A DNA stretch of 64,000 nt from Pararhodobacter oceanensis (GTDB lineage Bacteria; Pseudomonadota; Alphaproteobacteria; Rhodobacterales; Rhodobacteraceae): assembly GCF_003076755.1 (NCBI RefSeq), contig NZ_QDKM01000002.1, positions 372,001 through 436,000 of the forward strand, in the 5' to 3' direction. The translations under genes and the position numbers were made by a program. Below the pieces are notes generated by a model. That model saw nothing but the letters and a program-made list of their open reading frames with translations, ran no database searches and was not told where the DNA came from. Below, piece by piece: positions 9,066-18,161 of the stretch (its first letter is position 1; every line of letters begins with the position of its first letter).

Positions 9066-9806
9066 ATGGCAGGCCACTCGAAATGGGCAAATATTCAGCA
9101 TCGCAAAGGCCGGCAGGACGCCGCGCGCTCGAAGCTGTTCTCGAAATTGTCCAAGGAGATCACGGTTGCCGCCAAGATGGGCGATCCCGATCCCGATAAG
9201 AACCCGCGCCTGCGGCTGGCGGTGAAAGAGGCGAAAGCGGTCTCGGTGCCGAAAGACGTGATCGACCGCGCGATCAAGAAATCGCAGGCCGGAGACGCCG
9301 AGAACTACGACGAAATCCGCTATGAGGGCTATGGGCCGGGCGGCGTCGCGGTGATTGTCGAGGCGATGACCGACAACCGCAACCGCACCGCGTCGAATGT
9401 GCGCTCGACCTTCACCAAATGCGGCGGCAATCTGGGCGAGACCGGCTCGGTGGGCTTTATGTTCGACCGCATGGGGCAGATCGTCTATCCGGCCAGCGCC
9501 GGTGATGAAGACACGGTGATGGATGCGGCGATCATGGCCGGTGCCTCGGATGTGGAAAGCTCGGACGACGGGCATGTGATCTGGACCGATTTCGAGGACC
9601 TCGCGGATGTGTCCTCGGCGCTGGAGGAGGCGCTGGGCGACTCGCTGTCGACGAAACTGGTGTGGAAGCCGCAGACCACCACGGAATTGGATCTTGAGGG
9701 TATGCAAAAGCTGATGAAGCTGTTGGATGCGCTGGAAGACGATGACGATGTGCAATCGGTGACGGCGAATTTCGAGGCCTCGGATGAGGTCATGGACCAG
9801 TTGTAA
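9066..9806 (+). CDS. yebC: YebC/PmpR family protein
   Basis: 246 residues, normal length for the family. The diagnostic N-terminus [18 protein letters not shown] is complete, and the acidic second and third domains follow ([19 protein letters not shown], then VGFMFDRMG). Family members act as DNA-binding regulators or, as shown for some, help ribosomes translate proline-rich stretches. GGAG lies 8 bases before the ATG. In many bacteria yebC is next to ruvC; that is not the case here. Confidence 0.95.
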   Translation: MAGHSKWANIQHRKGRQDAARSKLFSKLSKEITVAAKMGDPDPDKNPRLRLAVKEAKAVSVPKDVIDRAIKKSQAGDAENYDEIRYEGYGPGGVAVIVEAMTDNRNRTASNVRSTFTKCGGNLGETGSVGFMFDRMGQIVYPASAGDEDTVMDAAIMAGASDVESSDDGHVIWTDFEDLADVSSALEEALGDSLSTKLVWKPQTTTELDLEGMQKLMKLLDALEDDDDVQSVTANFEASDEVMDQL

Positions 9807-9865
9807 GTAAATTGCCGGGCTGCGCCCGACACGATGTGATGCCGCTGTGGCGGCATCGGTTCAGG

Positions 9866-9889
9866 GAGGGGGCTTTGCGCCCCCTCTTT
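9866..9889 (+). terminator. Terminator-like hairpin after yebC
   Basis: Eight-bp stem GAGGGGGC/GCCCCCTC (9866-9873 with 9879-9886) followed by TTTG. A second hairpin, GATGCCGC tgtg GCGGCATC, lies at 9838-9857. A GGATATTT repeat follows. Confidence 0.65.
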
Positions 9890-9909
9890 GCTTCGCAAAT
9901 TCACCCCCG

Positions 9910-9933
9910 CAGGATATTTAGGGCATAAAGTGG
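9910..9933 (+). repeat. GGATATTT extragenic repeat, copy 3
   Basis: Reads CAGGATATTTAGGGCATAAA and then GTGG. It shares the GGGCATAAAGTGG end with copy 1 and likewise follows a GGGGGC...GCCCCC hairpin. It lies 36 bases before the aldo/keto reductase start. Confidence 0.6.
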
Positions 9934-9969
9934 CGGCCGGGCGGGGCGCGTATTGATCTGGAGGGATCT

Positions 9970-10968
9970 ATGAAGACACGGAGATTGGGGAAACACGGAC
10001 CGGAGGTGTCGGCGCTGGGCTACGGGGCGATGTCGTTTTCGGATTTCTACGGGCCGACCAGCGAGGCCGCCTCGCATGCGCTGCTGGATCTGATGCTGGA
10101 GGCGGGGGTTACCCATCTCGATACCTCGAATGTCTATGGCAGCGGGCGGTCCGAGCGGTGGATCGGCAGTTATCTCAAGGCCCGACCGGCGGCGCGGGAG
10201 CGGTTTGTGCTGGCGACCAAGGCGGGGATTTCGCAGGACGCCTCGGGCGCGCGCAAGCTCGACAATTCCGCCGCGCATCTGGAGGCGGAGCTGGACGCCA
10301 GTCTCATGCGCATGGGCGTTGATCATGTGGATCTGTTTTATGTTCACCGCCGCGAGGCCGCGCGGCCGATTGAAGAGGTGACCGAGGTCTTGGCGCGGCT
10401 GCAGGCCAAGGGCAAGACCCGCGCCATCGGCTATTCCGAGATCGCGCCCGCCTCCCTGCGCCGTGCCGCTGCGGTGCATCATATCGACGCGGTGCAATCG
10501 GAGTATTCCCTGCAAACCCGCGCGCCGGAACTGGGGTTGGTGCAGACCTGCGCGGAACTGGGCACGGCTTTGGTGGCGTTTTCGCCGGTGGGGCGGTCGA
10601 TGTTGACCGACCGGCCGTTGCGGGTGGGCGATGTGGAGCGGGTGCCCTTTCTCAAGGTCAATCCGCGGTTTGCGCCTGAAAACCATGTCGCCAATCTGGC
10701 GATCACCGACCGCTTCCGGCAGCTTGCCGCCGAGATGGGCGTGCCCGCCGCGGCGCTGGCGATTGCCTGGCTCTTGGCGCAGGGCGAGCATATCCTGCCG
10801 ATCCCCGGCACCCGTGATCCGCAGCATCTGCGCGAGGCGATCCAGGGCGCGGAACTGGTGCTCGGGCCCGAGGATCTGGCGCGGATCGAGGCGGTACTGC
10901 CGGTCGGCTGGGCCCATGGCGACCGTTATGATCCGGTGCAATGGATCGGGCCCGAGCGCTATTGCTAG
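9970..10968 (+). CDS. Aldo/keto reductase
   Basis: 332-residue NADPH-dependent (beta/alpha)8-barrel oxidoreductase of the YakC/Tas-like subfamily. The catalytic tetrad is visible: Asp and Tyr in LDTSNVYGSGRSE, Lys in VLATKAG and His in LFYVHRREA. The C-terminal NADPH motif IPGTRDPQHLREA is also present. The physiological substrate is not inferable. It appears to stand alone, with repeat DNA upstream and a 262-base gap before rpsA. Confidence 0.9.
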   Translation: MKTRRLGKHGPEVSALGYGAMSFSDFYGPTSEAASHALLDLMLEAGVTHLDTSNVYGSGRSERWIGSYLKARPAARERFVLATKAGISQDASGARKLDNSAAHLEAELDASLMRMGVDHVDLFYVHRREAARPIEEVTEVLARLQAKGKTRAIGYSEIAPASLRRAAAVHHIDAVQSEYSLQTRAPELGLVQTCAELGTALVAFSPVGRSMLTDRPLRVGDVERVPFLKVNPRFAPENHVANLAITDRFRQLAAEMGVPAAALAIAWLLAQGEHILPIPGTRDPQHLREAIQGAELVLGPEDLARIEAVLPVGWAHGDRYDPVQWIGPERYC

Positions 10969-11230
10969 GGCGTGCGCGGCGGGACTAAGCGGGGCATATC
11001 GCTCGCTGCAGGGCGAACCCCGCGTGCAGCCTGCGAAAAAAGGGCTCTGCGCTTGCTTGCGGTGGCAAATCGCGATACAGACCGCCCATCCCGAGGCGGG
11101 GCTGCCGTGGCTCAGAGTGATTCTGCGCCCATGCGGCCCTTTTCGTAATGGACAGTAAAAGTCCGGGAACAGTCAAAGACCGGCGGAACCAACCGCATGG
11201 CCAGTAAAACAACCACGAAGGAACTTTTGA

Positions 11231-12910
11231 ATGAGCGCTAACGCTACAATGGAAGAATTCGAGGCTCTACTCGCAGAGTCTTTTGAAATCGACACCCCGG
11301 TTGAGGGATCTGTCGTTAAAGGCAAGGTCATCGCCATCGAGGCCGGCCAAGCCATCATCGACGTCGGCTATAAAATGGAAGGCCGCGTTGATCTGAAAGA
11401 ATTCGCCAACCCAGGCGAAGCCCCCGAAGTGGCGGTCGGCGACGAGGTGGAAGTCTACCTCGAGCGCGTCGAAAACGCCCGCGGCGAAGCCGTTGTGAGC
11501 CGTGAAAAGGCCCGCCGCGAAGCTGCATGGGACCGTCTGGAGAAGGCCTACGAAGACGAAGAGCGTGTCGAAGGCGCGATCTTTGGTCGCGTCAAAGGCG
11601 GCTTTACCGTCGATCTGGGCGGCGCTGTGGCGTTCTTGCCCGGCAGCCAAGTTGACGTCCGTCCGGTGCGTGATGCCGGCCCGCTGATGGGTCTCAAGCA
11701 GCCGTTCCAGATCCTGAAAATGGATCGTCGTCGTGGCAACATCGTGGTCTCGCGCCGCGCCATCCTCGAAGAAAGCCGCGCCGAACAGCGCGCCGAGGTG
11801 ATCAGCCGTCTGGCCGAAGGTCAGGTGCTGGAAGGCGTGGTCAAGAACATCACCGAATACGGTGCGTTTGTTGACCTCGGCGGTGTTGACGGGCTTCTGC
11901 ACGTCACCGATATGGCATGGCGCCGCATCAACCACCCCTCCGAGGTGCTCTCGATCGGTCAGACCCTGAATGTTCAGGTGATCAAGATCAACAAAGAGAC
12001 CCACCGCATCAGCCTAGGCATCAAGCAGCTGCAGGCCGATCCGTGGGATGCCGTCGAAGGCAGCTACCCCTTGGGTTCGGTCCACAAGGGCCGCGTGACC
12101 AATATCACCGACTACGGCGCATTCGTCGAGCTGGAGCCGGGCGTCGAAGGTCTGGTTCACGTCTCGGAAATGTCCTGGACCAAGAAGAACGTGCACCCGG
12201 GCAAGATCGTGTCCACCTCGCAAGAGGTTGAGGTCATGGTTCTGGAAATCGACAGCGCCAAGCGCCGCGTGTCTCTGGGCCTCAAGCAGACCCAGCGCAA
12301 CCCGTGGGAAGTCTTTGCCGAGTCGTTCCCCGCCGGTGCCACCATCGAGGGTGAAGTCAAGAACATCACCGAATTCGGTCTGTTCATCGGTCTCGAAGGC
12401 GATATCGACGGCATGGTTCACCTGTCCGACCTGTCGTGGGACCAGCGCGGCGAAGACGCGATCCAGAACTACCGCAAAGGCGATGTGGTTCAGGCCGCAG
12501 TTCTCGAAGTCGACGTCGAGCGCGAGCGTATCTCGCTCTCGGTCAAGGCTCTGGGCGAAGACAGCTTCTCCGAGGCTGTTGACGGCGTGAAGCGTGGCTC
12601 GATCATTACAGTTGAGGTCACCGCGATCGAAGACGGCGGCATCGAGGCCGAGTATAACGGTATGAAGTCCTTCATCCGTCGCTCGGATCTGGCCCGTGAC
12701 CGTGCCGACCAGCGCCCCGAGCGCTTTGGCGTTGGTGACAAGGTCGACGTCCGCGTCACCTCGGTCGACAGCAAGAGCCGTCGCTTGGGTCTGTCGATCA
12801 AGGCGCGCGAGATCGCCGAAGAGAAAGAAGCCGTGCAGCAGTATGGTTCCTCGGATGCCGGCGCTTCGCTGGGCGACATCCTGGGTGCCGCGCTGAACAA
12901 AGGCGACTGA
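11231..12910 (+). CDS. rpsA: 30S ribosomal protein S1
   Basis: 559 residues with six S1 (OB-fold) domains in tandem; the repeated pattern [20 protein letters not shown] is clear in at least four of them. It binds mRNA leaders and delivers them to the 30S subunit. AAGGAA precedes the ATG. The 262-base leader may hold an S1 autoregulatory structure, as in other bacteria, although I cannot identify one. Here rpsA is followed by ihfB, as in many proteobacteria, but the usual upstream cmk gene is absent. Confidence 0.97.
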   Translation: MSANATMEEFEALLAESFEIDTPVEGSVVKGKVIAIEAGQAIIDVGYKMEGRVDLKEFANPGEAPEVAVGDEVEVYLERVENARGEAVVSREKARREAAWDRLEKAYEDEERVEGAIFGRVKGGFTVDLGGAVAFLPGSQVDVRPVRDAGPLMGLKQPFQILKMDRRRGNIVVSRRAILEESRAEQRAEVISRLAEGQVLEGVVKNITEYGAFVDLGGVDGLLHVTDMAWRRINHPSEVLSIGQTLNVQVIKINKETHRISLGIKQLQADPWDAVEGSYPLGSVHKGRVTNITDYGAFVELEPGVEGLVHVSEMSWTKKNVHPGKIVSTSQEVEVMVLEIDSAKRRVSLGLKQTQRNPWEVFAESFPAGATIEGEVKNITEFGLFIGLEGDIDGMVHLSDLSWDQRGEDAIQNYRKGDVVQAAVLEVDVERERISLSVKALGEDSFSEAVDGVKRGSIITVEVTAIEDGGIEAEYNGMKSFIRRSDLARDRADQRPERFGVGDKVDVRVTSVDSKSRRLGLSIKAREIAEEKEAVQQYGSSDAGASLGDILGAALNKGD

Positions 12911-12923
12911 TCCTAAGACCAAG

Positions 12924-12957
12924 GCGCCCCCATCCGTCAGGGGTGGGGGCGCTTTTT
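12924..12957 (+). terminator. Rho-independent terminator of rpsA
   Basis: Nine-bp stem GCGCCCCCA/TGGGGGCGC (12924-12932 with 12944-12952) followed by TTTTTC. Confidence 0.9.
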
Positions 12958-13207
12958 CACCTCCGCCGGTCTGCGAATTGCAAAACCCGCGCGCCAGATG
13001 CCGCTTTTGGCGCCGCGCCTTGCAGCCACCGGGCCCCGCCAGATCGCATCGCTGCGGGTTTGTGCTGATTCGGCTCGCCTGCATGACGCGCGCGTCGCCC
13101 GTGCTGCGCCCGTGCCGTACCTGTGCTTTGCCCGTGCTTTCGCTTACCCCGACAGGCAGGTTTGTGCCGCCAGTGAGCTGCAAACCCACGGATTCGTGCG
13201 GTTTTCA
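12958..13207. other. Long non-coding gap between rpsA and ihfB
   Basis: Together with the promoter region this is about 350 bases. The stretch is rich in GCC/CGTGC-type short runs (for example three GTGC/CCGTGC steps at 13098-13136). It contains open frames but none with a family resemblance. I see no RNA gene in it. Confidence 0.5.
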
Positions 13208-13235
13208 TTGTGCGTCAAAACTTTTTGCCTATAGT
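13208..13235 (+). promoter_or_regulatory. Putative sigma70 promoter of ihfB
   Basis: TTGTGC at 13208-13213, a 16-base spacer, and TATAGT at 13230-13235, 70 bases before the ihfB ATG. The spacer is unusually AT-rich for this genome. Confidence 0.5.
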
Positions 13236-13304
13236 CGGTGGGACAATCAACCGGCCACAGAAGCCGCAATTATCGCAGAAACTGCGCCACCTTGGGGGGA
13301 GGCC

Positions 13305-13592
13305 ATGATCCGTTCGGAACTGATTCAAAAGCTCGCTGAAGACAATCCACATCTCTATCAGCGCGACGTTGAGCGTATTGTCAGCACGTTCTTCGATGAG
13401 ATTGTCGAAGCCCTGTCGCGTGGCGAACGTGTCGAGTTGCGCGGATTTGGCGCCTTCTCGGTCAAGCGTCGCGATGCCAGAACCGGCCGCAACCCGCGCA
13501 CCGGCGAGACCGTCGAAGTCGAAGAAAAATGCGTCCCGTTCTTCAAGACCGGCAAGCTGCTGCGTGACCGGTTGAACGGGCTGGAAGACTGA
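13305..13592 (+). CDS. ihfB: Integration host factor beta subunit
   Basis: 95-residue HU/IHF family DNA-bending protein that pairs with IhfA. The beta-ribbon-arm motif [22 protein letters not shown] is complete. The start [17 protein letters not shown] matches the family N-terminus and is preceded by GGGGGAGG at 13295-13302. A longer in-frame opening back to 12978 is not coding. It is followed by a small membrane protein gene after 10 bases and then trpF, suggesting one operon. Confidence 0.95.
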   Translation: MIRSELIQKLAEDNPHLYQRDVERIVSTFFDEIVEALSRGERVELRGFGAFSVKRRDARTGRNPRTGETVEVEEKCVPFFKTGKLLRDRLNGLED

Positions 13593-13602
13593 ACTGACGT
13601 TT

Positions 13603-13971
13603 ATGAAATACCTTCGCTATGCATTCCTGGCTGTGGTCCTGTTGCTTTGCGTCACGCTGGCGCTGGCCAACCGTGCGCCGGTGACGCTGGCGCTCTGGCC
13701 GGATACGGTCAGCGCCTTTCTCGGCTTTGGCTATTCGCTGACCCTGCCGCTGTTCGTGATCGTCGGCGGCGCCGCCGGGATCGGGCTGGTGCTGGGGCTG
13801 GTCTGGGAATGGCTGCGCGAGCGTGGCAACCGCACCGAGGCGGCGAAATTGCGCCGTGAGAACAGCCAGCTGCGCGCCGAGGCCCCGCGGGCTCCGGCAG
13901 CGGATACAGCGCGCACGAAGCCGCGCGACCAAGTGCTGGCGATCCTTGACGACAGTGACGGCGCGCGATGA
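13603..13971 (+). CDS. LapA-like (DUF1049) inner-membrane protein
   Basis: 122 residues with two membrane segments (about residues 5-22 and 43-68) separated by the short loop [20 protein letters not shown], and a cytoplasmic coiled-coil-prone tail. This is the LapA_dom architecture. LapA in E. coli works with LapB in controlling LPS synthesis; no LapB-like gene is next to it here. It lies between ihfB and trpF and overlaps trpF by 4 bases (ATGA). Confidence 0.85.
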   Translation: MKYLRYAFLAVVLLLCVTLALANRAPVTLALWPDTVSAFLGFGYSLTLPLFVIVGGAAGIGLVLGLVWEWLRERGNRTEAAKLRRENSQLRAEAPRAPAADTARTKPRDQVLAILDDSDGAR

Positions 13972-14615
13972 GCGAGCCGGGCATTCAGGTCAAGATCTGC
14001 GGTCTGACCAAGCCGCAGGATATGGAAGCCGTCGCCGCTGCGGGCGCCAGCTATGCCGGTCTGAATTTCTTTCCCAAATCGCCACGCTATGTTTCCGGCG
14101 CGCTGGCCCGCGAGATCTCGCTGGCCGCACCCGTCGGATTGGCGCGGGTGGGGCTGTTCGTCAATGCCGATGACGCGCAACTCGACGCGGTGCTGGCCGA
14201 GGTTCCTTTGGATTTCCTGCAGTTACACGGTGCCGAGACGCCCGAGCGTATCGAGGAGATCCGCGCCCGCTACGGCTTGCCGCTGATCAAGGCGGTTGGC
14301 GTGGCGGATGCCGAGGATGTCTCGAAACTCTCGGATTACGCACGCCACGCCGATATGCTGCTGGTCGATGCGAAACCGCCCAAGAATGCCGAATTGCCCG
14401 GCGGCAACGGGCTGACCTTTGACTGGCGGTTGATCGCCGGTCGGCGCTGGTCGGTGCCGTGGATGCTGGCCGGTGGGCTGACCCCGGATAATGTGGCGGA
14501 GGCGGTCAAACTGACCGGCGCGCGGATGGTCGATGTCGCCTCGGGCGTCGAAAGCGCACCGGGGGTCAAAGACCCCGAGATGATCGCCCGTTTCACCGCT
14601 GCGGCGCAGGGCTGA
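13968..14615 (+). CDS. trpF: Phosphoribosylanthranilate isomerase
   Basis: 215-residue (beta/alpha)8 enzyme that converts N-(5'-phosphoribosyl)anthranilate to CdRP in tryptophan synthesis. The catalytic Cys is in [12 protein letters not shown] and the catalytic Asp in the DFLQLHGAE-to-LLVDAK region. The phosphate-binding end [13 protein letters not shown] is conserved. Its start overlaps the LapA-like stop codon. The trpB gene lies 450 bases downstream with one small gene between, so trpF and trpB form a split trp cluster without trpA in the window. Confidence 0.95.
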   Translation: MSEPGIQVKICGLTKPQDMEAVAAAGASYAGLNFFPKSPRYVSGALAREISLAAPVGLARVGLFVNADDAQLDAVLAEVPLDFLQLHGAETPERIEEIRARYGLPLIKAVGVADAEDVSKLSDYARHADMLLVDAKPPKNAELPGGNGLTFDWRLIAGRRWSVPWMLAGGLTPDNVAEAVKLTGARMVDVASGVESAPGVKDPEMIARFTAAAQG

Positions 14616-14623
14616 GGCAGGGC

Positions 14624-14959
14624 ATGGGGCTGATCAGCAAAACCGTGTTCTACGCGGCCATCGCCGGTGCGGGCGCGGCTTTTGCCACCAAACCCTCGAT
14701 TGACGAGGTGCGGCTTCTGTTCCAACAGCGGCTGGCCACGCAGATCGAGGATGGCTCGATCGTCAATGCCGATGACAGCGCCACACAGGCACTGCTCGCC
14801 GCATGCCAGATCTCGCCGGCAAACTGCGCGCGGCTGTTGGAGGGGGCAGTGTCGATGGAATACAGCGACTATCTGCTGGCCGCCGTGGTCGATGCCCGCA
14901 CACCCGGGTTTGAGCCGCGCCAATGCCTTGCCGCCTTTGACCGGCTGTTCTGCCGGTAA
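14624..14959 (+). CDS. Small hypothetical protein between trpF and trpB
   Basis: 111 residues with an N-terminal hydrophobic helix (about residues 5-21, ISKTVFYAAIAGAGAAF) that could be a signal anchor. A polar domain with two cysteines in the pattern CQISPANCARLL and a third in the last three residues follows. It begins 9 bases after trpF and precedes trpB in the same direction. I do not recognise the family and propose no function. The position between two trp genes suggests only co-transcription. Confidence 0.7.
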   Translation: MGLISKTVFYAAIAGAGAAFATKPSIDEVRLLFQQRLATQIEDGSIVNADDSATQALLAACQISPANCARLLEGAVSMEYSDYLLAAVVDARTPGFEPRQCLAAFDRLFCR

Positions 14960-15061
14960 CGCCGATCTTCCCCCGCCAGAACGCCTGAACCGGCGCAGAG
15001 TTCTTGCCCTTAGGCGCTCTGCGTTCTAGGACAGGGCAAACCAGATGCGGGGGCAGAACAG

Positions 15062-16294
15062 ATGGCCGAAGACCTTATCAATTCCTTCATGGGCGGCCCG
15101 GACGAGAACGGCCGGTTCGGCCTGCACGGCGGGCGTTTTGTCTCTGAAACGCTGATGCCGCTGATCCTCGATCTTGAGGCCGAATACGAGAACGCCAAGA
15201 CCGACGACAGCTTCTGGGCCGAGATGGATGATCTCTGGACCCATTATGTCGGTCGCCCGTCGCCGCTCTATTACGCCGAGCGGATGACGCAGGAGCTGGG
15301 CGGCGCGAAAATCTACCTCAAGCGCGACGAGCTGAACCACACCGGCGCGCATAAGATCAACAACGTGCTGGGCCAGATCATTCTGGCACGCCGCATGGGC
15401 AAGACCCGGATCATCGCCGAGACCGGCGCCGGTCAGCACGGGGTCGCCACGGCCACAGTCTGCGCCAAATTCGGGCTGAAATGCGTGGTCTATATGGGCG
15501 CGCATGATGTCGAGCGGCAGGCGCCCAACGTCTTTCGCATGCGTCTCTTGGGCGCCGAAGTGGTGCCGGTGACCTCGGGCCGCGGCACGCTGAAGGACGC
15601 GATGAACGACGCGCTGCGCGACTGGGTGACCAATGTCCGCGACACCTTCTATTGCATCGGCACGGTTGCGGGCCCGCATCCCTATCCGGCGATGGTGCGT
15701 GATTTCCAGTCGATCATCGGCAAGGAAGTTCGCACACAACTCGCCGCGCAAGAGGGCGAGGGGCGGCTGCCCGACACGGTGATCGCCGCCATCGGTGGCG
15801 GCTCAAATGCGATGGGCCTGTTCTACCCGTTCCTTGACGACGAATCGGTGCGCATCATCGGCGTTGAGGCCGGTGGCAAGGGCGTCGATGAGACCATGCA
15901 GCACTGCGCCAGCCTCTCGGGCGGGCGCCCCGGCGTGCTGCACGGCAACCGCACCTATCTCTTGCAAGACGGCGACGGGCAGATCCTTGAGGGCTATTCG
16001 ATCTCGGCGGGTCTTGACTACCCGGGCATCGGGCCTGAGCATTCGTGGCTGCATGACATTGGCCGCGCCGAATACGTCAGCATCACCGACGCCGAGGCGC
16101 TGGCGGCATTCCAGCTCTCGTGCAATCTCGAGGGGATCATTCCCGCGCTCGAGCCCAGCCACGCGCTCGGCCATGTGATCAAAATCGCCCCCGATCTGCC
16201 AAGCGACCATATCATCGTGATGAATATGTGCGGCCGCGGCGATAAGGACATTTTCACCGTCGCCAAACACCTTGGCTTTGACATGAAAATCTAA
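15062..16294 (+). CDS. trpB: Tryptophan synthase beta subunit
   Basis: 410-residue PLP enzyme that condenses indole and serine to tryptophan. The PLP-binding lysine is in HTGAHKINN, the phosphate-binding glycine loop in [10 protein letters not shown], and the substrate region in [15 protein letters not shown]. Length and N-terminus match the TrpB1 type that partners TrpA. The alpha subunit gene is not in this window. A hairpin terminator follows. Confidence 0.97.
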   Translation: MAEDLINSFMGGPDENGRFGLHGGRFVSETLMPLILDLEAEYENAKTDDSFWAEMDDLWTHYVGRPSPLYYAERMTQELGGAKIYLKRDELNHTGAHKINNVLGQIILARRMGKTRIIAETGAGQHGVATATVCAKFGLKCVVYMGAHDVERQAPNVFRMRLLGAEVVPVTSGRGTLKDAMNDALRDWVTNVRDTFYCIGTVAGPHPYPAMVRDFQSIIGKEVRTQLAAQEGEGRLPDTVIAAIGGGSNAMGLFYPFLDDESVRIIGVEAGGKGVDETMQHCASLSGGRPGVLHGNRTYLLQDGDGQILEGYSISAGLDYPGIGPEHSWLHDIGRAEYVSITDAEALAAFQLSCNLEGIIPALEPSHALGHVIKIAPDLPSDHIIVMNMCGRGDKDIFTVAKHLGFDMKI

Positions 16295-16298
16295 CGGC

Positions 16299-16325
16299 AG
16301 GGCGGCGCGAGCCCGCCCTTATTCC
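16299..16325 (+). terminator. Terminator of trpB
   Basis: Stem AGGGCGG/CCGCCCT (16299-16305 with 16313-16319) directly followed by TTATT. Confidence 0.7.
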
Positions 16326-16598
16326 CCCGCGCGCGGTCTGGTGATCACGCGCGGGGTCACGCGGCGGCGTCATCACGTTTATTTGCGCAAGAATATTTCA
16401 GCCATGTAAGTAGTTGAAGTTAAACGATTTATTGACGAACTGCCTCACGTATCCTCCGCTAAGCGCCGCAAAACCGGCCCGAGCGCGTGGAACTTAACCG
16501 CAGTCGTCACGTTCTCTCATCAATGGGGCGCACCACCGCGCTTCGCGACACCCAACGCCCTTTGGTGTCTGATGAAAAAACTGAGAGGACGACCTATT
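16326..16598. other. Upstream region of the small secreted protein
   Basis: Roughly 270 bases, notably AT-rich between 16375 and 16450. This is consistent with a promoter region. A TTGACG at 16432-16437 could be a -35 box but I see no convincing -10 at the right distance. Confidence 0.4.
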
Positions 16599-16940
16599 AT
16601 GACCTTCAACCGTATGACCGCCGCCGCCGTTTTTGCCGCTTCGATGAGCCTGATTCCGGCAACCGGTGCCTTGGCAGAATCGCACGGCCAGAACCAGCGC
16701 GCCGAGCAAAACGCCCCGATTGACAGCGCCATGGCCGAGTTTCAGGCCTGCCTCGAGAGCCGCGTCAACACCAGCGACGGCGAGAACCTGCGCAGCGAGT
16801 CGAATGATCTGGTGACTATCGAAGACACCATGGGCTGCACGACCGTGTTTCAAAGCATGAACACCGGTGGTCTGACCCAGTCCGAGGTCAATGACGGCGA
16901 GACCCTGCGCTCGGATCAGAACGAGATCGAGACCGACTAA
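16599..16940 (+). CDS. Small secreted acidic protein of unknown function
   Basis: 113 residues from ATG 16599, which has GAGAGGA 10-16 bases upstream; an in-frame ATG at 16572 has no such site. Residues 1-26 form a signal peptide (MTFNRMTAAAVFAASMSL...ALAES). The mature part is acidic and Asn/Ser/Glu rich with two cysteines (residues about 49 and 77). It contains a repeated pattern: GENLRSESNDLVTIED near the middle and GETLRSDQNEIETD at the end. I do not recognise the family. It is monocistronic and followed by a strong terminator. Confidence 0.75.
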   Translation: MTFNRMTAAAVFAASMSLIPATGALAESHGQNQRAEQNAPIDSAMAEFQACLESRVNTSDGENLRSESNDLVTIEDTMGCTTVFQSMNTGGLTQSEVNDGETLRSDQNEIETD

Positions 16941-16964
16941 TCTGCGCCACATCGGATGCAGCAC

Positions 16965-17000
16965 ACGGGCCAGAGCTTATCTCTGGCCCGTCGTCTTTTG
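16965..17000 (+). terminator. Terminator of the small secreted protein gene
   Basis: Perfect 11-bp stem ACGGGCCAGAG/CTCTGGCCCGT (16965-16975 with 16981-16991) followed by CGTCTTTTG. Confidence 0.8.
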
Positions 17001-17016
17001 TCCTCAACCTGCTGCT

Positions 17017-17412
17017 TCAGACCAGACGCGGTGGCCCGTCCGTGGCGCTATCGACCAGACCATAGCGCAGACCGGCGCCGATACGGTGGGCGAGGGCGGA
17101 CCATGCGGCGGCGGAGGCCTCGGGCAGGCTCTGCGCCAGCACCTCGTCAAACAGCGCCAGCCATGGCTCGAACATGCCGGGCCGCACATTCCCTGCCTGT
17201 TTATGCACCATCATCGGATTGCCGTCATACTGGCGCTCGAACATGATCGCATTGCGCCAGAAGGCGGCGATTTTCGCCTCATGCTCGGGCCAGTCGGTGA
17301 CATGGCTGGCGAAGACCGGACCCAGCACCGGATGGATGCGGATCCGCGCGTAGAAGGCGGCGACCACAGCGTCGATCTGGGCGGCGGTGACGGGGAAACG
17401 GGGCTCTATCAT
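17017..17412 (-). CDS. Group III truncated hemoglobin
   Basis: 131-residue 2-on-2 globin. The pattern FYARIRIHPVLGPVF, DWPEHEAKIAAFW, YDGNPMMVHKQ and MFEPWLALFDE is that of group III truncated hemoglobins. The proximal heme His is expected in the MMVHKQ stretch. Some relatives are linked to nitrosative or microaerobic stress. I start at the ATG at 17412; a longer opening to 17661 runs antisense to DUF2237 and has no globin similarity. The next gene upstream on this strand is DUF2237, 88 bases away. Confidence 0.85.
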   Translation of the reverse strand: MIEPRFPVTAAQIDAVVAAFYARIRIHPVLGPVFASHVTDWPEHEAKIAAFWRNAIMFERQYDGNPMMVHKQAGNVRPGMFEPWLALFDEVLAQSLPEASAAAWSALAHRIGAGLRYGLVDSATDGPPRLV

Positions 17413-17500
17413 CGGGATAAACTGCGCCAGCAACAGCCCCCGTGCAAGCGCGCAAATTGCCGCGCCTGACCCCCGCAGCCCCGCCCGTAACCGGCGAAAA

Positions 17501-17893
17501 TCACTCCAGCGCGTGCATCTGCAGCACCTCAAGCGGCACCACATCCAGCGTGCGCTCATGGGTCGCTTCCAGCCGGATACGCGGCGCCGCCCCCTCGTCA
17601 TGGGCCTGCAGGAACCGCTCGGCGCAGAGGCACCATTGATCGCCGGGTTTGAGACCGGCAAAGCCGAATTCGGGGCGCGGCGTGCTCAGGTCATTGCCCA
17701 GATATTTCGACATCGCCAGAAATTCGGCGGTCATCACCGCGCAGACCGTATGGATCCCCCGATCCCCCGGTCCGGTGTCGCAGCAGCCGTTGCGAAAGTA
17801 GCCGGTGAGCGGGTCATGCGAGCAGGGGTGCAGGGCGGCGCCAAGCACATTGACCGAGGCCGCTTTGATCGGATCGCCGGGAAGAGGGGGCAT
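17501..17893 (-). CDS. DUF2237 family protein
   Basis: 130 residues. The conserved pattern NVLGAALHPCSHDPLTGYFR, GCCDTGPGDRGIHTVCA and GDQWCLCAERFLQA is typical of DUF2237, a family rich in invariant Cys and His that suggests a metal or redox site. Function is unknown. GGAG lies 8 bases upstream of the ATG. The gene is 25 bases downstream of the CDGSH protein on the same strand, so the two iron-sulfur or cysteine-rich proteins may be co-expressed. Confidence 0.85.
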   Translation of the reverse strand: MPPLPGDPIKAASVNVLGAALHPCSHDPLTGYFRNGCCDTGPGDRGIHTVCAVMTAEFLAMSKYLGNDLSTPRPEFGFAGLKPGDQWCLCAERFLQAHDEGAAPRIRLEATHERTLDVVPLEVLQMHALE

Positions 17894-17918
17894 TGGGGGC
17901 TCCTGTCTTGTCGTTGGA

Positions 17919-18161
17919 TTACAATGTCTTATGCGTGCCATCACAGAGCGGCGGCGTGCCGCAATGCTTGCAGCCGCAAAAGAACACGCGCTTGCTCTCG
18001 CTGGCGGTATAGCGCAATGGCACCAGACCGCTACCCTTATGCGAGCCATCGCAAAACGGCTGCTTGGCCGAGCGCCCGCACGCGCACCACATATAGGATT
18101 TTCCGGCCTCGACCGCGGTCGGATAGGGCGCTTTCTGAGCGATGATCGGGGCCTCACTCAT
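17919..18161 (-). CDS. Dual CDGSH iron-sulfur domain protein
   Basis: 80 residues containing two CDGSH-type 3Cys-1His [2Fe-2S] sites: Cys26, Cys28, Cys37, His41 (CACGRSAKQPFCDGSH) and Cys62, Cys64, Cys73, His77 (CGCKHCGTPPLCDGTH). Such proteins are redox or cluster-transfer factors. The ATG at 18161 overlaps the end of the serine hydrolase gene by 8 bases, indicating translational coupling. A longer open frame to 18257 is shadow. Confidence 0.9.
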   Translation of the reverse strand: MSEAPIIAQKAPYPTAVEAGKSYMWCACGRSAKQPFCDGSHKGSGLVPLRYTASESKRVFFCGCKHCGTPPLCDGTHKTL

